64,000 nt of DNA. It comes from Charina bottae. Taxonomy: Eukaryota; Chordata; Lepidosauria; Squamata; Charinaidae. Positions within the stretch are counted from its first letter, which is position 1. Every line of letters begins with the position of its first letter. The position numbers and the translations under genes are program-made. Of the stretch, positions 12,441 through 23,377 are shown piece after piece. The stretch spans positions 57,995,914 to 58,059,913 of the forward strand of contig JALMGJ010000002.1 of assembly GCA_023362775.1 (NCBI GenBank), read 5' to 3'. The notes beneath the pieces are model-generated. The model was not told where the DNA came from. It worked only from the letters and a program-made list of their open reading frames with translations, and made no database searches.

Positions 12441-13441
12441 ACATACAAAAGTATACTCAAATGTAGATCTCAAATGTAGCTCTCCGACCCAACATGCAAT
12501 TTGGACCTTGATTAAAATCAGTATTGTTTTTATTTCCCTGTATCTAGATGTTAGTGTAAGTACAACCATAGCTTACACGTGAAAGGTATAAATTCACTCC
12601 GTTTTTACACCTCAGTTTTAGATTGTTTTCTGTCATGGAATTACAGATTTAGCAGATATCACTAGAGGGAGCTAATAGTCCTTCAAACAGCCCATAACAA
12701 TTTCATTAGGGAAATTTACCACCAATTATTCACTGTGCCCCTTTCTACTCATTTTCAGAGAACTTCATGTTCTTATAGACTTTTCGTTAGATTTCAGTCA
12801 TACAAGGATTTCCTTTTCCTGCAATACAAGGATAGAAATCCTGCCCGGATTGTGGATGATTACAAATGCTTGGCCCCAGGCAGAGATCTTACTGCACATT
12901 GAAAGGTGCACATTGCTATTTCAATAAAAAGCATCATATATGACAGTGGAAATAAATAAGCATCTTTAGTTCAATCCACACCAACTAGGGTAGGCAAGGA
13001 CAACTATTTACAGCTGAGGGCCATAGGGACCAGGACAAGGATATCAGAAATCTGGGGGGAGGTTTCAGAGTGTGGCTATTTAAGGTGAGTTAAGTGTATC
13101 TATATAACACATGATTTCTTTGTTTTTCCTTCCTGAAATCATTGGGAAATTGCGCCACTGAAGGTGAATAAATTGCAGTCAAAGTTCAGTAGCACAATCT
13201 TGGGTGGGGAGAATTACATTTTTTCCCCCTTGGAAATAAGTCCATGGCACATTTAGGTTACGTATAGACAAACATATTCACAGATACAATGTCTAAGATT
13301 GCCATGGGGGAGGGGGGTTACGTTCCATGAACACTTACTTCAAAGTAGGTCTAATTTAGCTCTAGGAGACATGCTTCTGAATAGGCATGCCTAGGCTTGC
13401 ATTTTGAGTATTGATTATTGTCTCAATCTATTTAATGTTTT

Positions 13442-14013
13442 GGGGCGTGGTGGCTCAGCGGGTAAGACGCCAGGCTTGTCGATCGGAAGATCGCAAGTTC
13501 GGAGGTTCGAATCCCTAGCCCTATGTATGGAGTGAGCTCCCGCACTAGCTCCAGCTCTTGCCAACCTAGCAATTCGAAAGCATGAAAATGCAAGTAGATG
13601 AATAGGTACCACTTCGGTGGGTAGGTAACAGCGTTCCACGCGCATCATGCGGCCACATGACCGTGGAAGCGTCTTCGGACAACGCTGGCTCTTCGGCTCA
13701 CAAACAGAGATGAGCACCGGCCCCTAGAGTCGGACACGACTGCACAAATGTGCGGGGGGGGGACCTTTGTTGTTGTTTATTCGTTCAGTCGCTTCTGACT
13801 CTTCGTGACTTCATGGACCAGCCCACGCCAGAGCTTCCTGTCGGCCGTCACCATCCCCAGCTCCCCCATGGTTGAGTCTGTCACCTCCAGAATATCATCC
13901 ATCCATCTTGCCCTTGGTCGGCCCCTCTTCCTCTTGCCTTCCACTTTCCCTAGCATCAGCTTCTTCTCCAGGGTATCCTGTCTTCTCAAGGGGGGGAACC
14001 TTTACCTTTACCT
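13442..14013 (+). mobile_element. Sauria-type SINE interrupted by a Bov-B tail
   Basis: A second Sauria SINE flanked by TATTTAATGTTTT (13429-13441 and 14014-14026). A box TGGCTCAGCGG (13451-13461) and a consensus B box GGTTCGAATCC (13504-13514). The body runs to about 13769 at the G-run of its tail. There ~220 bp of Bov-B 3' end in opposite orientation interrupts it, and the SINE tail '(ACCTTT)n' resumes at about 13996. The outer target duplication shows the SINE landed first. Confidence 0.9.
13770..13992 (-). mobile_element. Bov-B/RTE LINE 3' end (second subfamily)
   Basis: On the minus strand 13777-13989 translates to the C-terminus of the RTE ORF2 (LMLGKVEGKRKRGRPRARW, then HEVTKSQKRLNE), aligning with the end of the Bov-B protein at 31418-33136. 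It differs at many residues (for example RWMDDILEVT versus RWLDSITDVM), so it belongs to another Bov-B/RTE subfamily, also seen at 27867. Severely 5' truncated and inserted in a Sauria SINE tail. Confidence 0.85.
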
Positions 14014-14026
14014 TATTTAATGTTTT

Positions 14027-16347
14027 TGTCTTTTTTTTGTGCTGCTTCTCTCCCCTTTTCTGAACTCATTCGTTATGTGGGTAAAACAACTGCTTGATAA
14101 CATAATACAGTGTTAGATTGTAAAAGTTAAACAACCAACCCTAACCCATCTGATGGTCATCTAGATTTTTGCAGCCCCAATTTGGGGGCCCCAAAATAAC
14201 AAAGCTAGGGACAGTGAGATCAATGTCAGCATAAAAAATAACTTTTTAAGGAATAACAAACATGGCTGAATAGGGGATTTGCCAAAAAGGCAAATGTGAC
14301 TATTTTGTCAATTTACTCAGAATGGAAACAATGAAAATATTCCAGGGTGTCTTCTATTATTCCCTTTTTATTCATTATTCTCCAAAACATAAAGTATGAA
14401 AGAGATATGTACATTCTTGATACACTCTGATTATGGAATGCTCTTCTTGTTCAGATACAATTGACTCTGAACATTGTCAGCATTGGCCATCATCAGACGA
14501 CCTACTGGTTGCCAGCCACCGGAGTGAATTTTTGCTAATGTACTTCTTCCTGTCCTGCTTATGTTCTTTCTTTTAAGTGAAAATAAAATAAATTATAATA
14601 ATAATTTATTAAATTTATATGACACCCAACCCCCAGTGACTCTGAGCAATTGTCAGGGTTTATTATACTACATTTAACTATGATAATTTTATAATAAAAA
14701 TGGGAATAAATTGAACGTATGAATTAATTTGCCTTTTGCCTGCAAATGTTATCAAATTCTGTTAAAAAAAATATCCCAAAGTTTCTGGACAGCCCTGGTA
14801 AATAATTCCTTGTTATTAAGAGCCACTCATCCTCTTTCCTCTTTCCCCTTTCCACTTTCTATCATGTCTTTTTCCATATAGCAAAAGCAAAGTTGTGATT
14901 TATTTTTTTAATTTTTGGAATTTAATTTGCAAGCACTGGTATCTGCTCTTCTATAGAACCCTGAGCTCTCAGTTACTCACAAATCTTCAGGAAGGCTGAA
15001 AGATTCAGTTCTGGTTGCTTCCATGTGAACTGTACTTTATCTCAGATCACCCACCAATTTTTCCAAAATGGCTGTCTCCGATGTCAGATTTGTCCAATTG
15101 TGATGTCCATCTCTAGCATTAAATCTCTGGTATTAATAAGACAATATGGTACTTTAGAACAACAGACATATCATAATTTGATCCAGAATTACAGCTGAAT
15201 ATTTCATTTCAGGACATTCTATTTCATTTCAGACAGCTCAGCTCTACTCCTTTCCCTTTGTAAACATCCATCATTCTATAACCATTTTACATGCTCAGTC
15301 CTCACAAGTCACTTGGGGTTCTGATTTGACTTTTGTTCCCCTTAGTTCCCCCAACCCCCCAATGATTTCACAGGTATAGATACAAACACACACATGCTGC
15401 ACTCATACCCTGCATTATTCCTAGTCATCAGATTCTTTCCCCTTGTTTTTTGTAGATCCATTTTGTCTGTGCAGCAACTGCTAGGAGAGCATTTGAATTT
15501 GTTATTATCACAGAACTAAATAATAGGCAGTATATTTACTAAATGTGGTTTTTACGGTGAATATACACTTGAAAGTCTGTTGGGCTGATAGTTCACTCTA
15601 TCATTCCTTGTGCTAATAAAAAAATATGTAAATAGAGTATTAACATTAATAGTGTACATAAATATACTACATGAATAATTAAGAAATTCCTCCTATAGCA
15701 AAACTTTAGAATTATAGACTATTCATTTCCAAAACACATTATAAATGCATGTCTCCATATTACTAATGAATGGGATCCTTACAATTAATACTGTTATTAA
15801 AGTAGGCAAGGAGTACACTATATGTGATTATAAGTCTCTCGAGTACATTTTGGAACAGTAAATCATTTATTATTTTTCCCCTCTGTAAAAGTAAGAAATA
15901 AACAGCTATATGCAGTGACTTACTAAACAACCTCAAATCAATTATTTGAATTTGATATGTTTTAAATTATTTATTAGGTCTAATGAAAGCCTTAATGAAT
16001 GTTAAACTGTATAAGACTTAGCCGATTCTAGATTTCGTTTGCTTGCCTTTGTCCTTTGGTATAGTCTGAGTCATTCTGTCAAGGGAATGAATTAAAGGCT
16101 GTTTTACTTGGTTTTTATGAGCATTTGTCAGTTTGAATTAGAATTCTCCTATTATGAACTTTCCACCATGTCAAGGTCTGGAAAGTTTTATGAGATGCCG
16201 AAGGAAGAAAATGAATGTCTACCTGTTCCTTACAGGAGCGTTTGAAGAAATCCACTGTTCCAAATTAAAATTCAGAGGGATCTGATCTATATCTTTCAGA
16301 GTAGTATACAGATTAGAACCCACCCCTGATTCTCCTGAACATTCCAA
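14027..16347. other. no gene; one L2-tail relic
   Basis: AT-rich. About 14594-14655 reads as a minus-strand L2 tail remnant ('aaatttatatgacacccaacccccagtgactctgagcaa'). Nothing else recognised. Confidence 0.5.
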
Positions 16348-16364
16348 TCTAGTTCTGGACCTTA

Positions 16365-18063
16365 TTTTTTTAATATAATAATTTTATTAAATTTCAAGCA
16401 AAGATAAAAGCTACAGAAAAACAAAAAATCTACAAAGAAAAAAAGAAAGAACTAAAAAAATGTAGAAACAAAAGAGAATTTTTTAAAAAAAAAATTACAG
16501 AAAGAGGTGACTTCTGACTTTTAACAGCAAGGATATACAAAAATTTTCCATAATCAATCCCTTACTCTTTATTAAACCAAAATCACGTTATTTCTATAAA
16601 TCATTCCATTGGCACATTATAAAAATCACTAAATACAGTTGTTCCCTCCCCTTATATTAAAAGAAAAAATATATAAACCTCCTAATCAACTTCCCCCCTC
16701 AAAGATGACATTTAATTATTTCCTTCCTACTATTCTATACATTCCTGTCTACTATAATAAAGATCAAACTAAAAAACATATAAATTGTCTGTCATTGTAC
16801 TTGATAATACAACAATTTTAATAATCTTAATCATATTAATCCCAAAACCATCCAGATAAACATTTTTTTTTTATGATACCTCAATAATCTTAATCCAAAT
16901 AGTTAAAGATAAATGAAATCAGCCAAACCCTAAAAGCAATCCAGATAGATATTCTTAAACCATTATCCCACTTCAAAATAAACCAGAGCATTTACATATC
17001 CCCACAATGCACACAGAGCCCAACTGCCCCCCTCAAAAACCTCCCATACATAAAAACCCCTTCTTTTCCATGGTGTTCCATCAGAAGATCAATTTCCTGT
17101 ATAGCTTGCAACTCGATCTCTCCCATTTAATTTCTTCAACTCGACTATCCAATCTTCATCCAGCATTTCAACAGAAATCCCAATCTCACTCTTAGTAGAG
17201 ACATTTCTGTTGCTGTTAAATTCCTCAGTTTCATCCATGACATCCCCAACCAGATAACACATTTTAGGCCTCATATTTTCCATAATGTCTTGAACGCCTT
17301 GCATAAAAACTTGGTAGGAATCAGAAAGAATCTGTTTAAAATCTTGTTGGAAGTCAGAGAAAGTCTGTTTAAAATCCTCCATGTCTCAAGCAGAAGATTA
17401 TGGTGCCCCCTAGGAGCTTAACCAGTGAAAGTCGAAGTTATGAAAGAATTCCAAAATGTGTTTACACAAGTGAAAGTGAGATAGCAGACAGTTCCCCAGG
17501 GAAAGAAGCAGAAAACTGAAAGTTCAAAACAGCCAATTCAATGTGTAGGAAAATGCTAATATCTTCAAATTTAGTACAAAAATAATAACAGGGAGACAAT
17601 TATTTACACTCAATCCTCCTTAATATTTGGAGGTAAAAAGATTTTTTTAAAAAAAAAAATCAACCCCAAAAATAACGATAAGCACCAAGAGAACCTGTTT
17701 CTCCTTTCTTTAGAAAGCCCCATTTAGGGTACGCATACTTAAAATAAATATAAATTGGGTGATTTAGAAATGGGGTGGCCGGTCTTAGTGTCCCTTTTAG
17801 GCTACAGCATGGCTTGGAAATGGTGACGTCCCAGCCTCCCGGTGGCTCTTACCAGTCGAACGCGAACACTGTTTGCAATCTTCTGGCTGCAAGCAGCTGT
17901 CCGGAGGACAGATGGGGTGATTCCAGGTGTTTTCTTTTTTCCAGAAAAACACTCCTGGGCTTTAGGAAAAACCTGCGTGAGCCCAAAAAAACTGCCACAT
18001 TGTCAGTTCTGCCCGTTGAGTCCATGGGCACAGCTGTTCAGTCCACCATGTCCCCACCGGAAG
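16365..18063 (-). mobile_element. non-autonomous L1-like retroposon, 1.7 kb, with target duplication
   Basis: Flanked by near-identical 17-mers: TCTAGTTCTGGACCTTA (16348-16364) and TCTAGTTCTCGACCTTA (18064-18080), 16 of 17 equal. On the minus strand it starts at 18063 with a GC-richer leader resembling an L1 5' UTR (GACTTCCGGTGGGGACATGG). It then holds a short ORF (17382-17089) and a long AT-rich 3' region, and ends with AATAAAATTATTATATTAAAAAAA at the left flank. There is no endonuclease or reverse transcriptase region. It therefore looks like a complete short element mobilised by L1, comparable in design to mammalian HAL1 or internally deleted L1s. The L1 link is inferred from leader, poly-A tail and target duplication, not from an RT. 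Confidence 0.7.
17089..17382 (-). CDS. 97-residue ORF of the L1-like element (ORF1-like, unproven)
   Basis: The only sizeable reading frame on the coding strand of the 16365-18063 element. The first ~45 residues are built from a repeated FxxxFxQ pattern (MEDFKQTFSDFQQDFKQI), consistent with a short amphipathic or coiled-coil helix. The rest is acidic then basic (VELKKLNGRDR). An L1 ORF1 N-terminal coiled coil is possible, but the RRM and C-terminal domain of L1 ORF1p are absent, so packaging by itself is unlikely. I do not recognise the protein family with certainty. The start chosen is the first Met in frame after the leader. Confidence 0.45.
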   Translation of the reverse strand: MEDFKQTFSDFQQDFKQILSDSYQVFMQGVQDIMENMRPKMCYLVGDVMDETEEFNSNRNVSTKSEIGISVEMLDEDWIVELKKLNGRDRVASYTGN

Positions 18064-18109
18064 TCTAGTTCTCGACCTTAAAAATGCATCAATTTGCATT
18101 TAAACCATA

Positions 18110-18173
18110 TATATGTGGAGCTAAGAGATCCCTCTAATAATACTATTAGTGGGAACTTTTAGCTCCACATATA
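18110..18173. repeat. perfect 15-bp hairpin with inner stem
   Basis: TATATGTGGAGCTAA (18110-18124) and its exact reverse complement (18159-18173) flank a 34-nt centre that itself contains TCCC..CTAATA / TATTAG..GGGA. Lies 30 bp beyond the L1-like element's target duplication. Confidence 0.7.
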
Positions 18174-18421
18174 CAGTATATTCTGAACAATTAATGAACT
18201 AATAAGAGAGAGAGAGAACAGGAACAATTTAATACTCTTGAGCTTTGTATGATTCTCCCAATCAGCAAGAAGAAGATGTGACTCTGATACATGGTTGCTG
18301 GCCCAATTTATTATAGCACCTATTGACAATTGTTGCTTGTTGCAGCTCAGGGCTTTCTTCTTTCCTCCCACACCTGTCCTGTTGACTTCTGTGTTGCTCA
18401 GTCTTTCTTCCACCCTTTTTA

Positions 18422-19152
18422 TGTCAGATTTCTCATGTGAAATTGCAAATTGTTTTCTGTATGAAGCAAAGCTTTCTCATGGTGATGTGACGCTAGGTGG
18501 CCAGATAACAACAAAGTGTTCTCATAGCTGTGAATGGCTGTGCCCATATCTTCCATAGATATGAAAGTGTAGGTGGTCAGCCAAGGTACCATGTGATGCA
18601 TTGTTTATGTCTAGTCCCAAAACGGTCGCATGGGAACAATTCCTCCTTGAAGCCTTCGTGGGAAGCCCTGCTCTGGAGAGCAGAGGGAGGGGGAGATCAC
18701 ATGCTTGCTCACATGCAACACTGCCACCCATTGACAGGTTATAGTATGTGCTATGGCCTATGATCTATGTCTGGTGTGTTTCACATCTAGCTGTCAGCCA
18801 ATCAGAAAGCTGGAACAAGTGTATATCTCAGTTGTGAACCATGGTTCCTTGCTTCTTGACTTCTGCCATCTCTTAGCCATGTCTTCATGTGTGTTCTGCT
18901 CCTGCGGACTGCGAAGTTTGTAGCTATGCCTGGCTATGTGAGTGATTCCCATGGCATGAGCTCCTTTCCTGTGTTGTCAATGGAAGCAATACACTGGAGA
19001 AGATGTACTCTGCTTTGTACGTTTTTGCAACACTGTAACTCTATATACAACTTTGCTTTTATTTATAGTAAAGCCATTTTAGCTTTGAAAAGCTCCACTC
19101 TGTGTGTGATTACTCTGCATCTTTTTCCCTATAAGCCAGCATTTATCCAACA
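18422..19152 (+). mobile_element. solo LTR, 731 bp
   Basis: Begins TGTCAGATTT and ends ATCCAACA. The flanking pentamers are both TTTTA (18417-18421, 19153-19157). CCAAT at 18798-18802 is followed ~20 bp later by a TATAT stretch, and an 'agtaaag' poly-A-like signal lies near 19068. That order (promoter boxes, then R, then end) supports plus orientation. No gag or pol sequence adjoins it. Not the same family as the 3036 and 35014 LTRs beyond shared end dinucleotides. Short frames inside it (18530-19207) are chance. Confidence 0.65.
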
Positions 19153-19157
19153 TTTTA

Positions 19158-21110
19158 TTGGCCTTGTGGGGAAGAAATTTGGGACATATTATTATAAGTT
19201 CCTATAGTTTAAAGTGCTTGACGGCCCCACACTGGGAAGTTTAAATAGACCTGAAATCATCTTGTCTTTCCCAATATACTTCAAGCATAAACTCTCTAAC
19301 AGAATACTTGTATTAGCTCAATTTGGATAACTCTTTTGTCATTAATCTTCGGGTTGCTGAGAAGGTAAGTTCAGCAAAAAATAATTTCTGCTACCTACAC
19401 ATGTGATATTAGATACTGAGCATATTTCTTGACTGGCCAAAGTAGTAACTATAAAGATTGATTTCATGTACATCTATATTCTAAAAACAATGAGACTGTA
19501 CCATACCATTGAGAGCGAGGGGGGGAGGGAGGGAGTGGGGGAGGAAGGAAGCAAGGAAGCAAAATAATGGTCTACCTAAAACATCTAAGTGAGAGGCACA
19601 TATGTTCTCTCACTTGAATAAGATAACCCATTGTCCTATTCAAACAAGTGACATGCAACTAGTGTAGCTACTTACATTATCTGTACTGATTTTATATGGA
19701 ATTCCATGTTTGTGGCTGCTGCCTTTTTTCTTTTCTTTTCTTTTTTTTTTTTTTGCTGTTAGTGTTTTTCATTTTTCCCAATTAAGCTTTTTATATCTAG
19801 ACTTTCAGTGATATTGTGGGTTTTTTTACGTCATTAAAATCTTCCTCACATGTAAGACAGCACAGATCTGAGGATTTGTGGCAGGAAAATGCAAAGTGTT
19901 TATTTGTTTGTTTTCCTAAAAGTTAGAGAAAGTAGCAAAATGGTTAGGAATACCACAACTGGATAGATAAGAAGTTTCTATAGGAGCTTCATTCTGGTTT
20001 TTGGCAGATTAGATAGAGAGGCAGAACACTTGAACGAAGAAAGGGCTTGATAGCATGGTAAAATTATTCCACCTCTTTGAGCTGTTGGAGGCACAAAATA
20101 GTAAGTTTGCTTTTTGTCTTGGGGTGATTTTCAGAGTTTTTGTGAGGTAGAGACAGTGCACTAAATGTGATAACAGGACCTTACAATAATAATTTAATGT
20201 GGTACTTAACATAATTCCATTAGAAGAATTTGCTGCTGTCAGAATGAGGTGACCTTGTTGGAGATGCCATCTGTGGAAGACACAGTTTCTTCTGTAGTGT
20301 ATAGTCCTGCTGCTTTCCTTACTTAGAAAAAAATTCAAAAGGGACCTCTTCATTTCCTTCCTACATGCCCCTTCATTAGGGAAGACATTTTCTTTTTCCC
20401 TAAGTTGCTTGTTCATTCCTCTGCCATTTCTTAGCAGCTACTTAAGTACAGCAGCAGAAGCAGCACTTAGAGTTGTGACAACAGCTTTTTCTTTCTTCTT
20501 TTCCTTTGAAGCAAGCACACAGAAAATAGCTCTAGAATTTGGGATTCCAATGCTTTGGGAAATTAAAATAGCAAATATGGCTGTCAGGAACTTTGTTCCC
20601 CAGCAGCACATCTATTTTCTGAGTTTTTTTTTAAGTGGTATAGTCAACATCTTCTACAATCTTGTCAGAAGCTTTGAATACAAAACTCTCTGGCCCAGTT
20701 CTATGTGTACCACCCCTCTGTATTGAAAGAGAGAGGGAAGGAGGGAGGGAATGGAAAACTTTTGAGGAAGCAACTTTCCTCTGTCACCATTTTTCTTCCA
20801 TAGGTCTCCAAAATGATTGTCAAGACATCTTAGAAATGTACTGTGATGCAGGCTTAATTTTCTCCAGGGCTCTGCACCTTACTCCTGCCCATTTCACTCT
20901 TTGATTTAAATTACAGATAATTCTATGATAGCAAGCTCAAGCAGGGATTAGGGATACTCATTTCCTCTTTCCACCATGCAAATACAGACCCTACTGCATA
21001 GAGGCAGAGTTTATTTCTCCAGGCTTGTTTGCTTTGCATTTGAAGCCTGCCATATTATATTGTTTTAAAAGTCCCTATTTAACACTTTCTCTCTCCCCCC
21101 ATATATACAC
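19158..21110. other. no gene recognised
   Basis: AT-rich. The longest frame (20009-20416, minus, 135 residues) shows no family signature. Confidence 0.5.
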
Positions 21111-21139
21111 ACACAAAAATGCATACATACATAATTTTC

Positions 21140-21211
21140 CATTGAAACATATATATTATATATGTTATATATGTTATATATGTTATATATTTTATATATG
21201 TTATATATGTG

Positions 21212-21270
<59 letters not shown>

Positions 21271-21323
21271 TATTCCTATTTAAATGTTTCAATGGCAAAG
21301 TGTGTGTGTGTGTGTGTGTGTGT
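21140..21323. repeat. compound microsatellite
   Basis: Tandem ATATGTTAT-type units, then (AT)n, then (AG)n to about 21270, then (TG)n at about 21299-21323. The 73- and 97-residue frames across it are low-complexity artefacts. Confidence 0.9.
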
Positions 21324-21414
21324 AGGACAGAGTTTACCTCTTCCAATCCCAAGAACAATACTACATTTTAAAAAGTATAAAGGAAATAGCAAATAAAATA
21401 TTTTCTTCCAGGAG

Positions 21415-21985
21415 TGTAGAACATCAAATTTGCAAATGACACAAAAGGAGAGGGGGAGAATTGCTATAACCTCAAAAGACAGACTCAGGATTCTAAAGGA
21501 TCTTGATAAATTTGAACATTAGACCCTATCCAACAATATGCAGTTCAATGGTGAGAAATATCAGGTTCTTCATGTAGGTAGGAAAGAGTGAAGAGAAGAG
21601 TAACAAAGATGGCAGAGGTTGGAGGGTGAACCCTATGTTAAAGGGACTGAGTATGTTTAGCCTAAAGAAGGCTAATGGGAATCATGGAGGCAGTCTTCCA
21701 ATACTTGAAGGGCTATCACAGGGAAGAGGGTGTAGATTTATTTTTCATAGGGCCTGTGGATAGGACAAGAACCCATGGGTGGAACCTTTATAGAGGGAGA
21801 TCCAAAATCAAAATAAGAAGGAATTTCCTGACCATGAGAGTTCTTAAGTCATAGATGCTCTATTGCTGGAGGTTTTCAAGGAAAGTTTGGACAACCATTT
21901 GGAATGGCACGAGAATCCCTGTTCTGGGTAGGAGGTTGGACTAGAAGATTTCTAAGATCCCTTCCAACCCTATGATTATACAAAA
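21415..21985 (+). mobile_element. CR1 LINE 3' relic
   Basis: Starts in the RT catalytic region: 'tttgcaaatgacacaaaagg' gives FANDTKG, where CR1 normally has FADDTK. After an internal deletion it continues into the CR1 C-terminus. It ends with the typical CR1 3' line 'ggaggttggactagaag..cccttccaaccctatgatta'. Several stops and frame breaks; dead. Confidence 0.8.
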
Positions 21986-22204
21986 GATGTCAGAAGAAAA
22001 ACCTGTGATCTCACTGCCATTGTTCAAGTCCACCATCTTGCCAGTGATGAACAAAGCAGTGGGAGATCAGTAATCATAAAAAGTCTGATGGAGGAAAAGT
22101 TAAGCACAATATTCTACAGTAGCATTATTGCAATCAAATCTGAAGGCCTTGTGCCTCAGAATAATAAAGGAAAAAGGAAAAAGAAATAATAAAAAAACAA
22201 AACA

Positions 22205-22325
22205 AAACAAAACAAAAAGTAGAAAGTGTGGATAATTGATGTGGCAATACCAGGGGATAGTAGAATAGAAAACAAAGAATTGGAGAAGATCACAAAGTAT
22301 CAAGATCTGAAAATCAAAGTTGAAA
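22205..22325 (+). mobile_element. R4-like LINE, C-terminal endonuclease fragment
   Basis: After an (AAAAC)n run the frame at 22226 reads WIIDVAIPGDSRIE then KITKYQDLKIKVERLW. This is the end of the restriction-enzyme-like endonuclease domain of R2/R4-type LINEs. The same segment recurs at about 24058-24165 as WIVDIAIPRDSRREE..KYKDLQIEVEQLW. Here it precedes the RT piece, so the order is shuffled or two copies lie head to tail. Confidence 0.7.
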
Positions 22326-22329
22326 GATT

Positions 22330-22904
22330 ATGGCATAAACTGGCGTGGTGTTACAAGTTGTTACAAGAAGCAGCGATACAAGGACACTCACTATCACCTC
22401 TACTGTTTGTCAACAATTCTGAACAAATCAGGCCATGGCTATCAAACAACAAAAACATCTGCCAGGCTATCCCACCTCCTTTACATGGATGATCTGAAGC
22501 TGTATGGAAAAATACCATCTGAAATGGGATCGCTTCTCAACACTGTCCGGATATACTGCTAAGATATTGCAATGGAGTTTGGACTGGACAAATGTTCCAC
22601 CCTTACTATCAACAAGGGGAAAATAGTGAAAATTTAAGGAATCAAGATGCCCTATGGAAATAATATCAAGAGTCTGGATGAAGAAGATCAATACAAATAC
22701 CTGGGCAACCTTCAGGCTGACAACATCAAGCACACTGAAGTCAAGAAGAAGGTTAGCAATGAATACATCAGAAGAGTGAAGAAGATCTTAAAGTCCAAAC
22801 TCAGTGGTGGAAATTCCATCAAGGCAGTTAGCACCTGGGAAATTCCAGTCATTAAATATACAGCTGGAATAGTGGACTGGACTCAAGCTGAACTACAAGC
22901 CCTG
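22330..22904 (+). pseudogene. R4-like LINE reverse transcriptase fragment (broken)
   Basis: Read in shifting frames, 22330-22640 gives HLLYMDDLKLYGK (an RT YxDD box, YMDD) followed by LLNTVRIY and EFGLDKC. 22647-22904 gives SLDEEDQYKYLGNLQADNIK and KSKLSGGNSIKAVSTWEIPVI up to WTQAELQAL. These are lines of the R4/Dong-like LINE family known from Anolis and fish. There are at least two frame breaks and stops. The frame stops being homologous at 22905, where a solo LTR sits, and continues at 23383 with DRKTRKIMTMNH. Confidence 0.75.
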
Positions 22905-23377
22905 TGTCAAGATGGACATCCTGTCATGGAGGAAAGGGACTGCAGCAAGTAGAGCCTCAAGTAGAGATGCTTTGTAGTAGTGACCTGGCGTGCCTGCAGG
23001 GTCATTGGTGCACTTTGAAGTAGAAGTTAGACATTCCAGCAGAGCCATTAGAAGTGTTGATTAGAATTGTTTATGTGAGTAACATAATACCAAGGCCAGG
23101 CCAAATGGCATTATCAGCTTATTAGTGAAGAATGGTAACTGAGGGGTATGGGAACTGTGAGAGCAAAGGGAGGGGCCCGAGCGGGGAGAGACTGGTATGA
23201 AGGAGAAGTTTTATGTGGGCTTTTCTCATTTGAGTCTTTGAACTGGAATTGGTCACTTGTATTAATAAAAAAACTCATATCCTCAATGGCTTGTCGTGAG
23301 AGTTTCTGAGTTAATAACAATGTTTATTACAATGTTATTAAAAGTAATTTAATAACTAAAGGATCAAGACCATCACA
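22905..23377 (+). mobile_element. solo LTR inserted in the R4-like element
   Basis: A 473-bp unit TGTCAAGATG...ACCATCACA. The 5-mers either side are CCCTG (22900-22904) and CTCTG (23378-23382), a target duplication with one change. Removing the LTR and one duplicate joins LQAL directly to DRKTRK, the expected R4-type line, which fixes both ends. An AATAAA at 23264-23269 lies in the last quarter, as expected for a plus-strand LTR. Confidence 0.75.

Larger units (their letters stand above)
7363..13428. other. 6 kb without a recognisable gene
   Basis: Mostly AT-rich unique-looking DNA. It contains a weak direct repeat at 10465-10706 and a GT/CTGT microsatellite near 12405. No reading frame here shows a protein family I recognise. 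Confidence 0.5.

Noticed and set aside
18530..19207. Frames of 77-106 residues as host exons
   Set aside because: They fall within a solo LTR defined by its ends and TTTTA duplications; no domain seen.
20009..20416. 135-residue minus frame as a possible host exon
   Set aside because: No recognised domain, no convincing splice context, and composition like the surrounding non-coding DNA.
22973..23319. Alternative LTR limits TGTAGTAG...AATAACA
   Set aside because: Flanking pentamers do not match. The limits 22905-23377 give a near-matching duplication and restore the R4-like frame.
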